Positions 24,431 through 32,942 of a DNA stretch of 64,000 nt are shown here, one piece after another; the stretch's first letter is position 1; each line of letters begins with the position of its first letter. The notes beneath the pieces are model-generated. The model was given only the letters and a program-made list of their open reading frames with translations. It searched no databases and was not told where the DNA came from. A program made the position numbers and the translations under genes. This DNA is from Firm-04 sp045600205 (GTDB lineage: Bacteria; Bacillota; Clostridia; Oscillospirales; Ruminococcaceae): positions 1 through 64,000 of the forward strand of contig JAZRXM010000021.1 of NCBI GenBank assembly GCA_045600205.1. Reading direction: 5' to 3'.

Positions 24431-24455
24431 TCCAAACCTAGGAGGTTCACAGAAT

Positions 24456-25091
24456 ATGAACAAAATGATTCTTTTGGGTGCTCCCGGCGCGGGTAAAGGC
24501 ACACAGGCTGAAGCAATTTCCGAAAAACTCGGTATTCCGCAGATTTCGACCGGTAATATGCTCCGCGAAGCCGTCAAGAACGGTACGGAGCTCGGTCTGA
24601 AAGCGAAGGCTGCAATGGATGGCGGCGAACTCGTTTCCGATGATATCGTCATCGGCATTCTGAAGGACCGCATCGCTGAGCCGGACGCTAAGAATGGTTT
24701 CATTCTGGACGGCTTCCCGCGTACCGTTGCACAGGCAGAGGCACTTGACAAAATGGGCGTTGCAATTGACGTCGTTCTCGAGATCTTTGTTCCCGATGAG
24801 CGCATCTGCGCAAGAATGTCCGGCCGCCGCGTTTGCGAGGCTTGCGGTGCTTCCTACCATATCGAGTATAAGCCCACCACTGTTGAGGGCGTTTGTGACA
24901 AATGCGGCGGAAAGACCGTTCAGCGTGCAGACGATGCACCCGAAACCGTTCTTTCCCGTCTGAAAGTTTACCAGGAGAAGACCGCTCCGCTCAAGGATTA
25001 CTATGCCAAGGTCGGCAAGCTGGTCACCGTGGAAGGACAGGAAGAAGTCGCTGATACCACAAAGCTCGTCTTCAAGGCATTGGGCGTTTGA
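24456..25091 (+). CDS. adk: Adenylate kinase, zinc-lid type
   Basis: 211 residues, MNKMILLGAPGAGKGTQAE (P-loop at residues 8-15), DGFPRTVAQAEAL, and a LID with CEACG...CDKCG that binds zinc, as in Gram-positive bacteria. It balances ATP, ADP and AMP. ATG 24456 follows AGGAGG; an earlier in-frame start lies inside the end of secY. Confidence 0.97.
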   Translation: MNKMILLGAPGAGKGTQAEAISEKLGIPQISTGNMLREAVKNGTELGLKAKAAMDGGELVSDDIVIGILKDRIAEPDAKNGFILDGFPRTVAQAEALDKMGVAIDVVLEIFVPDERICARMSGRRVCEACGASYHIEYKPTTVEGVCDKCGGKTVQRADDAPETVLSRLKVYQEKTAPLKDYYAKVGKLVTVEGQEEVADTTKLVFKALGV

Positions 25092-25115
25092 AACTGATAA
25101 AGAAGGCGCGGTGCA

Positions 25116-25865
25116 ATGGTAACCATTAAATGTGCTTCCGACATCGAAAAGATGCGCGAAGCAGGTAAGATTGCAGCAAATTCTTTGCTGGTGTGCGGTG
25201 AAAAAATCCGCGCAGGCATGACGACAAAGGATATTGACAAAATTATCCACGATGAAATCACGAAGCATGGCGCAAAGCCGAGTTTCCTCGGTTACGGCGG
25301 ATTTCCCGGCAGCGCGTGTGTTTCGGTCAATGATGAGGTTATTCACGGAATCCCAAGCAATCAGCGGCGGATTCAAGAGGGCGATATTGTCAGCGTTGAC
25401 GTTGGCGCGTTCTATAAAGGCTTCCACAGCGATACCTGCTACACCTTTGCGATCGGTCAGATCTCTGACGATGCAAAGATGCTGCTCACCGATACTGAGG
25501 CAAGTCTTTACGAGGGCATCAAAGCGGCAACCGTCGGTGCGCGGCTGGGCGATATCGGCTCAACGGTAGAAAATTACTGCCGTTCCAGAGGCTATGGTGT
25601 GGTCATGGATTACTGTGGTCACGGCATCGGTCGGGATCTCCACGAGGAGCCCGAAGTCCCCAATCACGGTCGCGCCGGACATGGCATGCGGATCGTGGAA
25701 GGAATGACGTTCTGTATTGAACCGATGATCAATGCCAAGGGCGATGGCGTGTATGTTCTGCCAAACGGCTGGACCGTCAAAACCAAGTCAGGTTCCCTCT
25801 CCGCTCACTTTGAGCATGAGATTCTGATTACCTCAAACGGCCCTGTGATTTTAACCAAGATTTGA
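25116..25865 (+). CDS. map: Methionine aminopeptidase, type I
   Basis: 249 residues, pita-bread fold. Metal ligands are visible in SVDVGAFYKGFHSDTC (two Asp), GHGIGRDLHEEP (His), TFCIEPM (Glu) and HFEHEI (Glu). It removes the N-terminal Met of nascent proteins. Its place after adk is standard. Confidence 0.97.
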   Translation: MVTIKCASDIEKMREAGKIAANSLLVCGEKIRAGMTTKDIDKIIHDEITKHGAKPSFLGYGGFPGSACVSVNDEVIHGIPSNQRRIQEGDIVSVDVGAFYKGFHSDTCYTFAIGQISDDAKMLLTDTEASLYEGIKAATVGARLGDIGSTVENYCRSRGYGVVMDYCGHGIGRDLHEEPEVPNHGRAGHGMRIVEGMTFCIEPMINAKGDGVYVLPNGWTVKTKSGSLSAHFEHEILITSNGPVILTKI

Positions 25866-25878
25866 CGGAGGAAGCCAG

Positions 25879-26196
25879 ATGCTGTTAATGTCCTGTCAGG
25901 CGGGCATGATTGTCCGCGTGAATGCAGGCCGCGGTGCCGGTCGCTTTCTTCTCGTCACTGCCGTGGACGGCAAGGATCTGTTTCTCGCAGACGGGGAGGG
26001 CATCAAGCTCTCCAAACCAAAGCGGAAAAATCCCAAGCACGTTCAGGCAACCAAGCAGATTGTGCCACTTGATGGTCTGACGGATGCTGCACTGCGAAAA
26101 GTACTCGCACCCATGCAGCCCGAACACATCGCACAATCAAGATTGAATGAAACTCGCAAGGAGGTCACTGAAGATGTCGAAGCAGGATGTCATTGA
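25879..26196 (+). CDS. KOW-domain RNA-binding protein (L14e-like)
   Basis: A 105-residue basic protein. The N-terminal half is a KOW/L14e-like barrel (AGMIVRVNAGRGAGRFLLV). The middle has KPKRKNPKHVQAT. Small proteins of this type sit between map and infA in many Clostridia and are thought to act with the ribosome; the function is not known. ATG follows GGAGG. Its last 23 bases overlap infA, so expression is tied to it. Confidence 0.85.
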   Translation: MLLMSCQAGMIVRVNAGRGAGRFLLVTAVDGKDLFLADGEGIKLSKPKRKNPKHVQATKQIVPLDGLTDAALRKVLAPMQPEHIAQSRLNETRKEVTEDVEAGCH

Positions 26197-26392
26197 AGTG
26201 GAAGGCGTGGTCGTTGAAGCCCTGCCAAACGCTATGTTCAAGGTTGAGCTGAGTAATAAGCATATCATTCTTGCACATATTTCCGGCAAGCTGAGAACGA
26301 ACTATATCCGCATCGTTCCAGGTGACCATGTAACCATTGAGATGTCGCCCTACGATCTAACAAAGGGCAGAATCACTTGGCGTGCAAAATAA
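26174..26392 (+). CDS. infA: Translation initiation factor IF-1
   Basis: 72 residues, single OB fold: [46 protein letters not shown]. It binds the A site during initiation. The start lies inside the end of the KOW gene, with AAGGAGG 9 bp upstream. Confidence 0.97.
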
Positions 26393-26427
26393 TTTGCCCG
26401 TCATCACAGAGCAAGGAGGTATTTTCC

Positions 26428-26541
26428 ATGAAAGTAAGACCTTCCGTAAAACCCATCTGCGAAAAATGCAAAGTCATCAAACGTAAGGGTAAAGTCATGG
26501 TAATCTGTGAAAACCCGAAGCATAAGCAGCGTCAGGGTTAA
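26428..26541 (+). CDS. rpmJ: 50S ribosomal protein L36
   Basis: 37 residues ([20 protein letters not shown]...). Cys11, Cys14, Cys27 and His32 form the zinc site, so this is the C+ form. AAGGAGG precedes the ATG by 8 bp. Confidence 0.96.
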
Positions 26542-26573
26542 TCCCCCTGACCATATGGAGGTGTAATTCGAAT

Positions 26574-26942
26574 ATGGCTAGAATCGCTGGTGTAGACCTT
26601 CCGAATAACAAGCGTGTCGAAATCGGTCTGACCTATATCTTTGGCATCGGCCGCACGACTGCTACTAAGATTCTGAAGGAAACCGGCATCAATCCCGATA
26701 CGAGATGCAAAGATCTCACCGAGAATGATGTTGCAACACTTCGTGAGTACATTGATAACAACTGCCTGGTGGAAGGTGATAAGCGCCGCCAGATCGCAAT
26801 GGATATCAAGAGACTCGTCGATATCGGCTGCTACCGCGGTGTCCGTCACCGCAAGGGTCTGCCTGTCAGAGGACAGCGCACAAAAACCAATGCCAGAACT
26901 CGTAAGGGTCCGGCAAAGACTATCGCTAACAAGAAGAAGTAA
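26574..26942 (+). CDS. rpsM: 30S ribosomal protein S13
   Basis: 122 residues, MARIAGVDLPNNKRVEIGLT, HhH-type rRNA contact, basic tail RGQRTKTNARTRKGPAKTI. Head protein that touches P-site tRNA and the 50S subunit. GGAGG lies 12 bp upstream. Confidence 0.97.
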   Translation: MARIAGVDLPNNKRVEIGLTYIFGIGRTTATKILKETGINPDTRCKDLTENDVATLREYIDNNCLVEGDKRRQIAMDIKRLVDIGCYRGVRHRKGLPVRGQRTKTNARTRKGPAKTIANKKK

Positions 26943-26956
26943 GGAGGGACTGTATC

Positions 26957-27358
26957 TTGGCACAGCAAAAGAAGAAAGTTACCACGATCAGACGCCGCAG
27001 AGAGCGTAAGAACATCGAAAACGGCGCGGTGCATATTCAGTCCACGTTCAACAACACCATCGTGACGATCACCGATACTCAGGGTAATGCAATTTCTTGG
27101 GCATCCGCAGGTGAGCTTGGCTTCCGTGGTTCGAAGAAGTCCACACCGTTTGCTGCACAGAGCGCTGCTGAAACCGCTGCTCGTGCTGCTATGGAACACG
27201 GTCTGAAGACTGTTGAGGTTTATGTCAATGGTCCCGGTTCCGGTCGTGAGGCTGCTATTCGTGCACTTCAGACTGTTGGTCTGGAAGTTCGCATGATCAA
27301 GGACGTAACGCCGATTCCTCATAACGGCTGCCGTCCTCCCAAGAGACGTCGCGTATAA
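26957..27358 (+). CDS. rpsK: 30S ribosomal protein S11
   Basis: 133 residues, TTG start after AAGGAGGG. VHIQSTFNNTIVTITDTQGN and the basic end HNGCRPPKRRRV are typical. Platform protein near the mRNA exit. Confidence 0.97.
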   Translation: MAQQKKKVTTIRRRRERKNIENGAVHIQSTFNNTIVTITDTQGNAISWASAGELGFRGSKKSTPFAAQSAAETAARAAMEHGLKTVEVYVNGPGSGREAAIRALQTVGLEVRMIKDVTPIPHNGCRPPKRRRV

Positions 27359-27379
27359 TCGCAGGAGGTGTAAGAGAAT

Positions 27380-28021
27380 ATGGCAAGATATACTGGTGCA
27401 GTTTGCAGAATCTGCCGCCGCGAGGGCAAGAAAATGTTCCTGAAGGGCGACCGCTGCTACACAACCAAGTGCGCTATCGACGAGAGAAACGACGAGAAGC
27501 GTAAGGGTACTCCGGGTCAGCATGGCATGGCTCGCAAGAAGGTATCCGAATACGGCATGCAGCTCCGCGCAAAGCAGACTGCAAGAAGATATTATGGTCT
27601 GCTTGAGGGTCAGTTCTATCACTACTTTGAGCTTGCAACCAAAATGCCCGGTAAGGCCGGTGAAAACCTGCTGATCCTGCTGGAGTCCCGTCTGGATAAC
27701 GTTGTTTATGCTCTGGGCTTCGCAAGCTCCCGTGCACAGGCTCGTCAGCTCGTTCTGCACAAGCACTTCACCGTAAACGGTCAGAAGGTCAACATTCCGT
27801 CTTATCTGCTCCACGCAGGCGATGTTGTTGCTTTCACTGAGAAGGCTCGCGCAAACGACACCTTCAAAACTCTGGTTGAGCAGAACAGCGGCAGAACAGT
27901 TCCGATGTGGCTCAACTGCGATAAGGATAACTTCAAGGGTACTATCGAGAGAATGCCTGTTCGTGACGACATCACTCTGGATGTTGATGAGCAGCTGATC
28001 GTCGAATTGTATTCTAAGTAA
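27380..28021 (+). CDS. rpsD: 30S ribosomal protein S4, zinc (C+) type
   Basis: 213 residues, starting MARYTGAVCRICRREGKKMF. Cys9, Cys12, Cys26 and Cys31 form an N-terminal zinc site. The S4 domain is RLDNVVYALGFASSRAQARQ followed by LVLHKHFTVNG. Nucleates 16S 5'-domain assembly. It sits inside the alpha operon, as in E. coli; in Bacillus subtilis rpsD is elsewhere. Confidence 0.97.
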   Translation: MARYTGAVCRICRREGKKMFLKGDRCYTTKCAIDERNDEKRKGTPGQHGMARKKVSEYGMQLRAKQTARRYYGLLEGQFYHYFELATKMPGKAGENLLILLESRLDNVVYALGFASSRAQARQLVLHKHFTVNGQKVNIPSYLLHAGDVVAFTEKARANDTFKTLVEQNSGRTVPMWLNCDKDNFKGTIERMPVRDDITLDVDEQLIVELYSK

Positions 28022-28093
28022 TCCCATCACTCGTGGCTCGCAGGATTGCGAAGGCCCTTTCACAAATACTGATTGCGATATAGGAGGGTAACT

Positions 28094-29056
28094 ATGCTGA
28101 AAACATTTCAAAAGCCCGAAATCGAAACCGTCGAGCTGAAAACAGACGGAAAGTATGGCAAGTTCATTCTTTCGCCTCTTGAGCGCGGCTACGGCATTAC
28201 GCTTGGCAACAGCCTCAGACGGGTTCTGCTCTCCTCTCTGCCCGGTGTGGCAGTCAGCGCCGTCAAAATTGAAGGTGTCCACCACGAGCTCTCCACAATC
28301 CCCGGCGTCAAGGAAGATGTAACGGAAATCATCCTCGCAATTAAAGGTCTGACCGTAAAATTGCAGGGTGAGGGACCGAAGCAGATCTACATTGAGGCTC
28401 AGGGTGAGTGTGAGGTCACTGCCGGTGATATCAAAGCAGATTCTGAGGTGACCATCCTGGATCCCGGTATGCACATTGCAACACTGGGCAAGGGTGCAAA
28501 GCTCGATATGCAAATCACCATCGACAAAGGCAGAGGTTATGTATCTGCGGAACGGAACAAGCAACAGTTTGCAGCGCAGACTCCGCTTGAAACGATTGCC
28601 GTTGACAGCATTTATACACCTGTTTTGAAGGTCAATTATAAGGTTGAGGATACTCGTGTCGGTCAGATCACTGATTACGATAAGCTCACGATGGAAGTCT
28701 GGACAGACGGTACCATCTCCGCAAAAGAGGCACTGTCGCAGGCCGCCAATCTCCTCAACGAGCATCTCCAGATCTTCGTTGATTTGTCCGAGGAGGCTGC
28801 AATCACTCCTGTTATGACGGAGAAGAATGACAGCAGCAAGGAAAAAATCCTCGAGATGACCATTGAGGAGCTTGACCTGTCGGTACGTTCCTTCAACTGC
28901 TTGAAGCGTGCCGGCATCAACACCGTTGAGGATTTGACCAGTAAGTCCGAGGACGAGATGATGAAGGTCAGAAACCTCGGCAAAAAATCCTTCGACGAGG
29001 TGCGCGAGAAGCTCCAGTCCCTGGGCTTCGACCTCAGCTCGGACGATAACGACTAA
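28094..29056 (+). CDS. rpoA: RNA polymerase alpha subunit
   Basis: 320 residues. N-terminal dimerisation domain (SPLERGYGITLGNSLRRVLL) and C-terminal DNA-binding domain (DLSVRSFNCLKRAGINTVED, NLGKKSFDEVREKL) joined by an acidic linker. ATG 28094 follows AGGAGGG. It is preceded by a 72-bp spacer. Confidence 0.97.
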   Translation: MLKTFQKPEIETVELKTDGKYGKFILSPLERGYGITLGNSLRRVLLSSLPGVAVSAVKIEGVHHELSTIPGVKEDVTEIILAIKGLTVKLQGEGPKQIYIEAQGECEVTAGDIKADSEVTILDPGMHIATLGKGAKLDMQITIDKGRGYVSAERNKQQFAAQTPLETIAVDSIYTPVLKVNYKVEDTRVGQITDYDKLTMEVWTDGTISAKEALSQAANLLNEHLQIFVDLSEEAAITPVMTEKNDSSKEKILEMTIEELDLSVRSFNCLKRAGINTVEDLTSKSEDEMMKVRNLGKKSFDEVREKLQSLGFDLSSDDND

Positions 29057-29110
29057 TTCCCCGATTTTGCATGGAATCATGTGAAATCTGATACAAAGGA
29101 GTGAAACAAC

Positions 29111-29473
29111 ATGGCTGGATCAAGAAAGCTCGGCAGAACATCCGACCACAGAAAGGCTATGCTCCGTGGTATGGTAACTTATCTGCTCGAAAACGGTCAG
29201 ATCGAAACGACCGTCACCAGAGCAAAGGAAGTTCGTGCTATGGCAGAGAAAATGATTACACTGGGCAAGGATGTTCAGGGTAAAGACGCAGCCGCAGCAC
29301 TTCACTGCAAGCGTCAGGTATTTGCTTATGTCACGAAGGAGAGCGTTGCAAAGAAGCTCTTCGACGAGATTGCTCCCCGCTATGCAGAGCGTAACGGCGG
29401 TTACACCAAGCTGGTTAAGGTTGGTCCTCGCCGCGGTGACGCTGCGGAAATGGCAATCATTCAGCTCGTCTGA
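29111..29473 (+). CDS. rplQ: 50S ribosomal protein L17
   Basis: 120 residues, MAGSRKLGRTSDHRKAMLRG (AGSRKLGR motif) and YTKLVKVGPRRGDAAEMAII. Last gene of the cluster. AAAGGAG precedes the start, a terminator follows 30 bp after the stop. Confidence 0.97.
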   Translation: MAGSRKLGRTSDHRKAMLRGMVTYLLENGQIETTVTRAKEVRAMAEKMITLGKDVQGKDAAAALHCKRQVFAYVTKESVAKKLFDEIAPRYAERNGGYTKLVKVGPRRGDAAEMAIIQLV

Positions 29474-29503
29474 TTGGATTGTGCATACAGCTTAAACACA
29501 AAG

Positions 29504-29538
29504 AATGGTGCTTCGGGTTGCCGTGGCACCATTTTTTT
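29504..29538 (+). terminator. Terminator of the ribosomal cluster
   Basis: AATGGTGC pairs with GCACCATT around a 14-nt loop, followed by TTTTTTT. It closes the 16-kb cluster. Confidence 0.9.
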
Positions 29539-29601
29539 GATAATTGATATGTACAACTTTGCAGGTTGTTACAAAATAACAGTACAAGAGATGATAGCAT
29601 A

Positions 29602-29630
29602 TTTACGAACTTGTCCGAACGTGTTATAAT
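29602..29630 (+). promoter_or_regulatory. Promoter of a candidate small RNA
   Basis: TTTACG at 29602-29607 and TATAAT at 29625-29630, 17 bp apart. Predicted start near 29637. Confidence 0.65.
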
Positions 29631-29636
29631 AAAAAC

Positions 29637-29744
29637 ATAGACAAGCATTCTACATAAAATGAATGCAAATAGGGGGAGGTTCCTGAAGAACCTCAGGGGA
29701 GAGGCCGATTGACGTTCATTACGTGAATCGGTCTTTTTATTTTG
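29637..29744 (+). ncRNA. Candidate structured small RNA, about 108 nt
   Basis: A free-standing unit with its own promoter and terminator between rplQ and the GH43 gene. Three successive stems are visible: GCATTC/GAATGC (29645-29650 with 29661-29666), GAGGTTC/GAACCTC (29676-29682 with 29688-29694) flanked by GGGG runs, and the terminator GGCCGATT/AATCGGTC (29703-29710 with 29726-29733) plus TTTTTATTTT. A 17-codon ORF (ATG 29659 to TGA 29712) lies inside but has no ribosome binding site. It could be a trans-acting sRNA or an attenuated leader of the enzyme gene at 29865. It does not match any riboswitch I recognise. Confidence 0.55.
29703..29744 (+). terminator. Terminator of the candidate small RNA
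   Basis: GGCCGATT and AATCGGTC form an 8-bp stem with a G-U pair, followed by TTTTTATTTT. Confidence 0.8.
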
Positions 29745-29755
29745 TACGTAAAATG
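29740..29755 (+). promoter_or_regulatory. AraR-like operator half-match upstream of GH43 gene
   Basis: TTTTGTACGTAAAATG matches 12 of 16 positions of the AraR consensus ATTTGTACGTACAAAT as I remember it from Bacillus. It lies 35 bp before the -35 of the arabinanase gene. Confidence 0.4.
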
Positions 29756-29789
29756 GCACAATAATACAGTATGCCGCGTCAATAGCGTA

Positions 29790-29818
29790 TTTACTTTTTT
29801 CGCATCTGCTGGTATAAT
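29790..29818 (+). promoter_or_regulatory. Promoter of the GH43 dockerin gene
   Basis: TTTACT at 29790-29795 and an extended -10 TGGTATAAT (TATAAT 29813-29818), 17 bp apart. A second TATAAT lies at 29824-29829. Confidence 0.75.
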
Positions 29819-29864
29819 GTTGTTATAATGAACCATACAGGTTCAGAAAGAATGGGGGATTTTA

Positions 29865-32660
29865 ATGATAAAGAAAAAAGTGATGGCTGTATTGTCTGCT
29901 GCTATTCTTGGCGCAAGTTGTCTGACAACTTACCACTCTGCAGTCATTGCCGCAGACTTTGTGGCGAACAAATCCAGAGTATCTGTGCATGACCCGTCCA
30001 TTGTCAAGGACTCTGCAACTGGTACATATTATGTGTTCGGCTCGCATATCGAGGCGGCAAAATCGAATGATCTGCAAAGTTGGAAAACTTTCTCAAATGG
30101 CTACGCAGCTTACAATAATGTCGAATTTGGGTCACTTTCGCAGAATCTCGCCAAGCCCTTTGCGTGGGCAGGAGAGAATCTCGAGGACTGTGAGGGCGGC
30201 TTTGCGGTCTGGGCTCCTGATGTAATCTGGAATCCCGAATACCGCAACAGCGATGGCACAAAAGGTGCGTACATGATGTATTTTTGTACATCATCGACGT
30301 ATAAGCGTTCAGTGATTGCATTCGCCGTCGCAAAAAGTATTGAAGGACCGTATACGTGCGTAGATACGTTGATTTATTCCGGATTTACAGCGAATGACAG
30401 CTATGCAAAAAGCTCTACGAAAAATGTCAACAGAAAATATACCTCGACAAATATTGACGAATTGATTGCGCGTGGCGAGGTTACGTACAACAATAGTTGG
30501 TTTTCCAACAACGATTTCAACAACCAGCTTTATCCGAACGCAATTGATCCGAACATCTACTATGGCACGGACGGCAAGATGTATATGGCATACGGCTCGT
30601 GGTCAGGCGGAATCTTCACGATTGAGATCAACCCGCAGACCGGGTTGTGTGTACATCCGAAAACTGGGACAACCTCTGACGGGCGCATGATTGACAGCTA
30701 TTTTGGTACGAAAATCAGTGGCGGTTATGGTAAATCAGGGGAAGGTCCGTTTATCGAATACAACGAAGATACGGGATATTTCTATCTGTGGGTGACGTAT
30801 GGCGGTCTAACGGCAACCGGCGGCTATAATATGCGCGTGTTTCGTTCAAAATCCCCAACAGGTCCGTTTGTTGACCCTGCCAATCGAAATGCTGTATTGG
30901 AGAGCAATACAAATTTGGACTCAATCGGATTAAAGGTCATGACAAATTACAAGTTTTCAACCCTTTCTGCATCTTACATGGCGTGCGGGCACAATTCCGT
31001 CTTGAAAGATGACGATGGTCAGTGGTATCTGGTCAATCATACGCGCTTTGATGGTGGTACGGAATACCATGAAGTGCGCGTACATTCGATGAAATTCAAT
31101 GAAACGGGCTGGCCTGTTGTACTTCCTTATGAGTATGGCGGCGAAACATGGTCTGCTGGCGGATATGATGCGCAAAATCTTGCAGGTACGTATGAATTCA
31201 TCAATCATGGCAATGCGACAAATGGCAATATCACGAAAGCTGCAAGCATCTCGTTAGGATCGAATGGTACAATTTCCGGTGCAGTGTCCGGAACGTGGAA
31301 CGAGTCGGATAGTAACGCATCTGCGACTTTTTCAATTGGCGGCGTAACGTATAAAGGCTATTTCCAATTGCAGTATGAAGAACGGCAATCTCCGACACCT
31401 GTCATGACATTTACCGCTGTCGGCAATAACAATCAGACAATTTGGGGTGTGCAGACCACGAAATGGTCAGGCAATGACCGTACAACTTTGAAGGATTATT
31501 CCAATCAAAACAGTAAAGTTGTCTACAATCTTGACAGCATTTCGTGTGAAAAAGGCGGCATTACGTTGTCGAATACTTCGTTGCTGAGCGGGGTATCTTA
31601 TCACATTGAGAATGTTAACAGCGGTCTTTTCTTGGATTTGCCCAATGGAAAACCTGTTGCCGGGAGCATCATGCAGCAATGGCAGAAAACAGGGAATTCT
31701 CAGCAGGAATGGCGTTTTGTAGATGTCGGAGATGGATATTGCAAGATTGTATCCATGGCGGATGAGCAAATGTGTGTGGCAGTTGAAAATGCTTCGGCGG
31801 ATGATGGCGCAGCTGTTGTATTACAACAGTATGTCGGCTCGATAGCACAGCATTGGAAATTGGTGCCTGATGCCGGATCCTATGCTATTGTATCAAGATG
31901 TTCGGACAACTTGGCTTGTCTGGATGTGTATGAATGGTCGGTGGACAACGGAGGTGTTGTCAAACAGTGGAACTATTGGGGCGGTGAGTGCCAACTATGG
32001 AAGATTACGCCTGCTCATCCTGCTATATCTGCGGGATGTTACACAATTCGTTCTGCAAATACCGGTTTATGGATCGCCAGTGAAGGCTCGCAGCTCATTC
32101 AGAATTCAGAGCAATCTGTATGGCGGTTGACTGCTTCGGAAAATGGAATGTACAACTTGGTGAATGCTGACGGATTGGCTCTGACTGCTTATGGGTCGGG
32201 CATAACGCTTTCGGCAAAAGCTGATAGTACAAGTCAGCAGTTTTCCGTTTGGTGTAATGCGGATGGCAGCTATTCTATCGTATCTACTGCAAAAAGAGAA
32301 AAATCGGCAATTGAAGCCGATTCTGAAATTGGATTATCCGATTTTATTGGTGCAAAAACTCAGAAGTTTATCCTTGAACCGACACAGAGCCTTCCTGAAG
32401 TTGTTATTACAACTACAACAACCTTGCCGATAACGATAACCACGACAACTGTGGAAACAACTTTGATGGGTGATTCCAATTGTGACGGAAAGGTAAGCAT
32501 CGCTGATGTTGTTATACTGAGCCGCTATGTCAATGAGGAACACGGCATCATGATTTCTAAGCAGGGACGAATAAATTCTGACTGTGATTACGATGGTCTC
32601 TGTACTGCCGAAGATGCGACTATGATTTTGAAAGCGATTGCAAAATTGATTACGATCTGA
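29865..32660 (+). CDS. Secreted GH43 arabinanase with ricin-type lectin domain and dockerin
   Basis: 931 residues. Signal peptide (about 1-30, ending SAVIAA). GH43 propeller (about 35-390): HDPSIVKDSATGTYYVFGSH with base Asp43, AIDPNIYYGTDGKMYMAYGS with the second Asp near 227, and KSGEGPFIEY with the acid Glu near 292. A beta domain typical of endo-arabinanases (about 430-560) follows. Then a ricin B-like (CBM13) module with QxW repeats (QQEWRF, AQHWKL, CQLWKI; about 575-725), a further beta segment, a Thr-rich linker and a C-terminal type I dockerin (DSNCDGKVSIADVVILSRYV ...). It probably cuts alpha-1,5-arabinan on plant pectin while held in a cellulosome. Arabinanase specificity is inferred from the architecture. 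Confidence 0.88.
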   Translation: MIKKKVMAVLSAAILGASCLTTYHSAVIAADFVANKSRVSVHDPSIVKDSATGTYYVFGSHIEAAKSNDLQSWKTFSNGYAAYNNVEFGSLSQNLAKPFAWAGENLEDCEGGFAVWAPDVIWNPEYRNSDGTKGAYMMYFCTSSTYKRSVIAFAVAKSIEGPYTCVDTLIYSGFTANDSYAKSSTKNVNRKYTSTNIDELIARGEVTYNNSWFSNNDFNNQLYPNAIDPNIYYGTDGKMYMAYGSWSGGIFTIEINPQTGLCVHPKTGTTSDGRMIDSYFGTKISGGYGKSGEGPFIEYNEDTGYFYLWVTYGGLTATGGYNMRVFRSKSPTGPFVDPANRNAVLESNTNLDSIGLKVMTNYKFSTLSASYMACGHNSVLKDDDGQWYLVNHTRFDGGTEYHEVRVHSMKFNETGWPVVLPYEYGGETWSAGGYDAQNLAGTYEFINHGNATNGNITKAASISLGSNGTISGAVSGTWNESDSNASATFSIGGVTYKGYFQLQYEERQSPTPVMTFTAVGNNNQTIWGVQTTKWSGNDRTTLKDYSNQNSKVVYNLDSISCEKGGITLSNTSLLSGVSYHIENVNSGLFLDLPNGKPVAGSIMQQWQKTGNSQQEWRFVDVGDGYCKIVSMADEQMCVAVENASADDGAAVVLQQYVGSIAQHWKLVPDAGSYAIVSRCSDNLACLDVYEWSVDNGGVVKQWNYWGGECQLWKITPAHPAISAGCYTIRSANTGLWIASEGSQLIQNSEQSVWRLTASENGMYNLVNADGLALTAYGSGITLSAKADSTSQQFSVWCNADGSYSIVSTAKREKSAIEADSEIGLSDFIGAKTQKFILEPTQSLPEVVITTTTTLPITITTTTVETTLMGDSNCDGKVSIADVVILSRYVNEEHGIMISKQGRINSDCDYDGLCTAEDATMILKAIAKLITI

Positions 32661-32662
32661 TT

Positions 32663-32698
32663 AAAAAAGCAGAGAACAGTTTGGTTCTCTGCTTTTTG
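32663..32698 (+). terminator. Terminator after the GH43 dockerin gene
   Basis: AAAAAGCAGAGAAC pairs with GGTTCTCTGCTTTTT around AGTTT. The A-rich 5' side makes it potentially bidirectional with the minus-strand gene at 32709. Confidence 0.9.
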
Positions 32699-32708
32699 TT
32701 TAGCAATA

Positions 32709-32870
32709 TTATTGTTTGAGTGGGGCAACTTTTTTATGCTCTTTCTGCTTTTTCATATATTCGGTGGTAGTTTGATTATTCATTTCAACTACATGCATAA
32801 TTAGTTCCAGCATTTGTTCGTCTTCTTCATCTGTCAGTTCCTCCAAGGGAATGTTCGGGTGATATTCCAT
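32709..32870 (-). CDS. Small acidic protein of unknown function
   Basis: 53 residues from ATG 32870, which follows AAAGGAGC by 6 bp: MEYHPNIPLEELTDEEDEQM followed by a helical LELIMHVVEMNN and a Lys-rich end. No family is recognised. It shares orientation with the ComEA-like gene 72 bp upstream and ends opposite the GH43 terminator. The acidic helix then basic tail suggests a small adaptor; no function is claimed. Confidence 0.6.
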   Translation of the reverse strand: MEYHPNIPLEELTDEEDEQMLELIMHVVEMNNQTTTEYMKKQKEHKKVAPLKQ

Positions 32871-32942
32871 TTGAATGCTCCTTTCTGCTGCATTTTTCGA
32901 TACTATCATAGCATGAAATTTCAGATTTGTCAAGTCGATTTT

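Noticed and set aside
23279..24805. A 508-codon minus-strand frame opposite secY and adk
   Set aside because: Antisense shadow of highly expressed genes; His/Asp/Asn-rich composition typical of reverse-complement translation.
26846..29080. A 744-codon open frame on the minus strand across rpsM-rpoA
   Set aside because: It mirrors ribosomal genes with strong third-position bias, has no ribosome binding site and no recognisable domain.
29659..29712. A 17-residue peptide gene inside the small RNA
   Set aside because: No Shine-Dalgarno sequence and the stop lies in the terminator stem; kept only as a note under the RNA.
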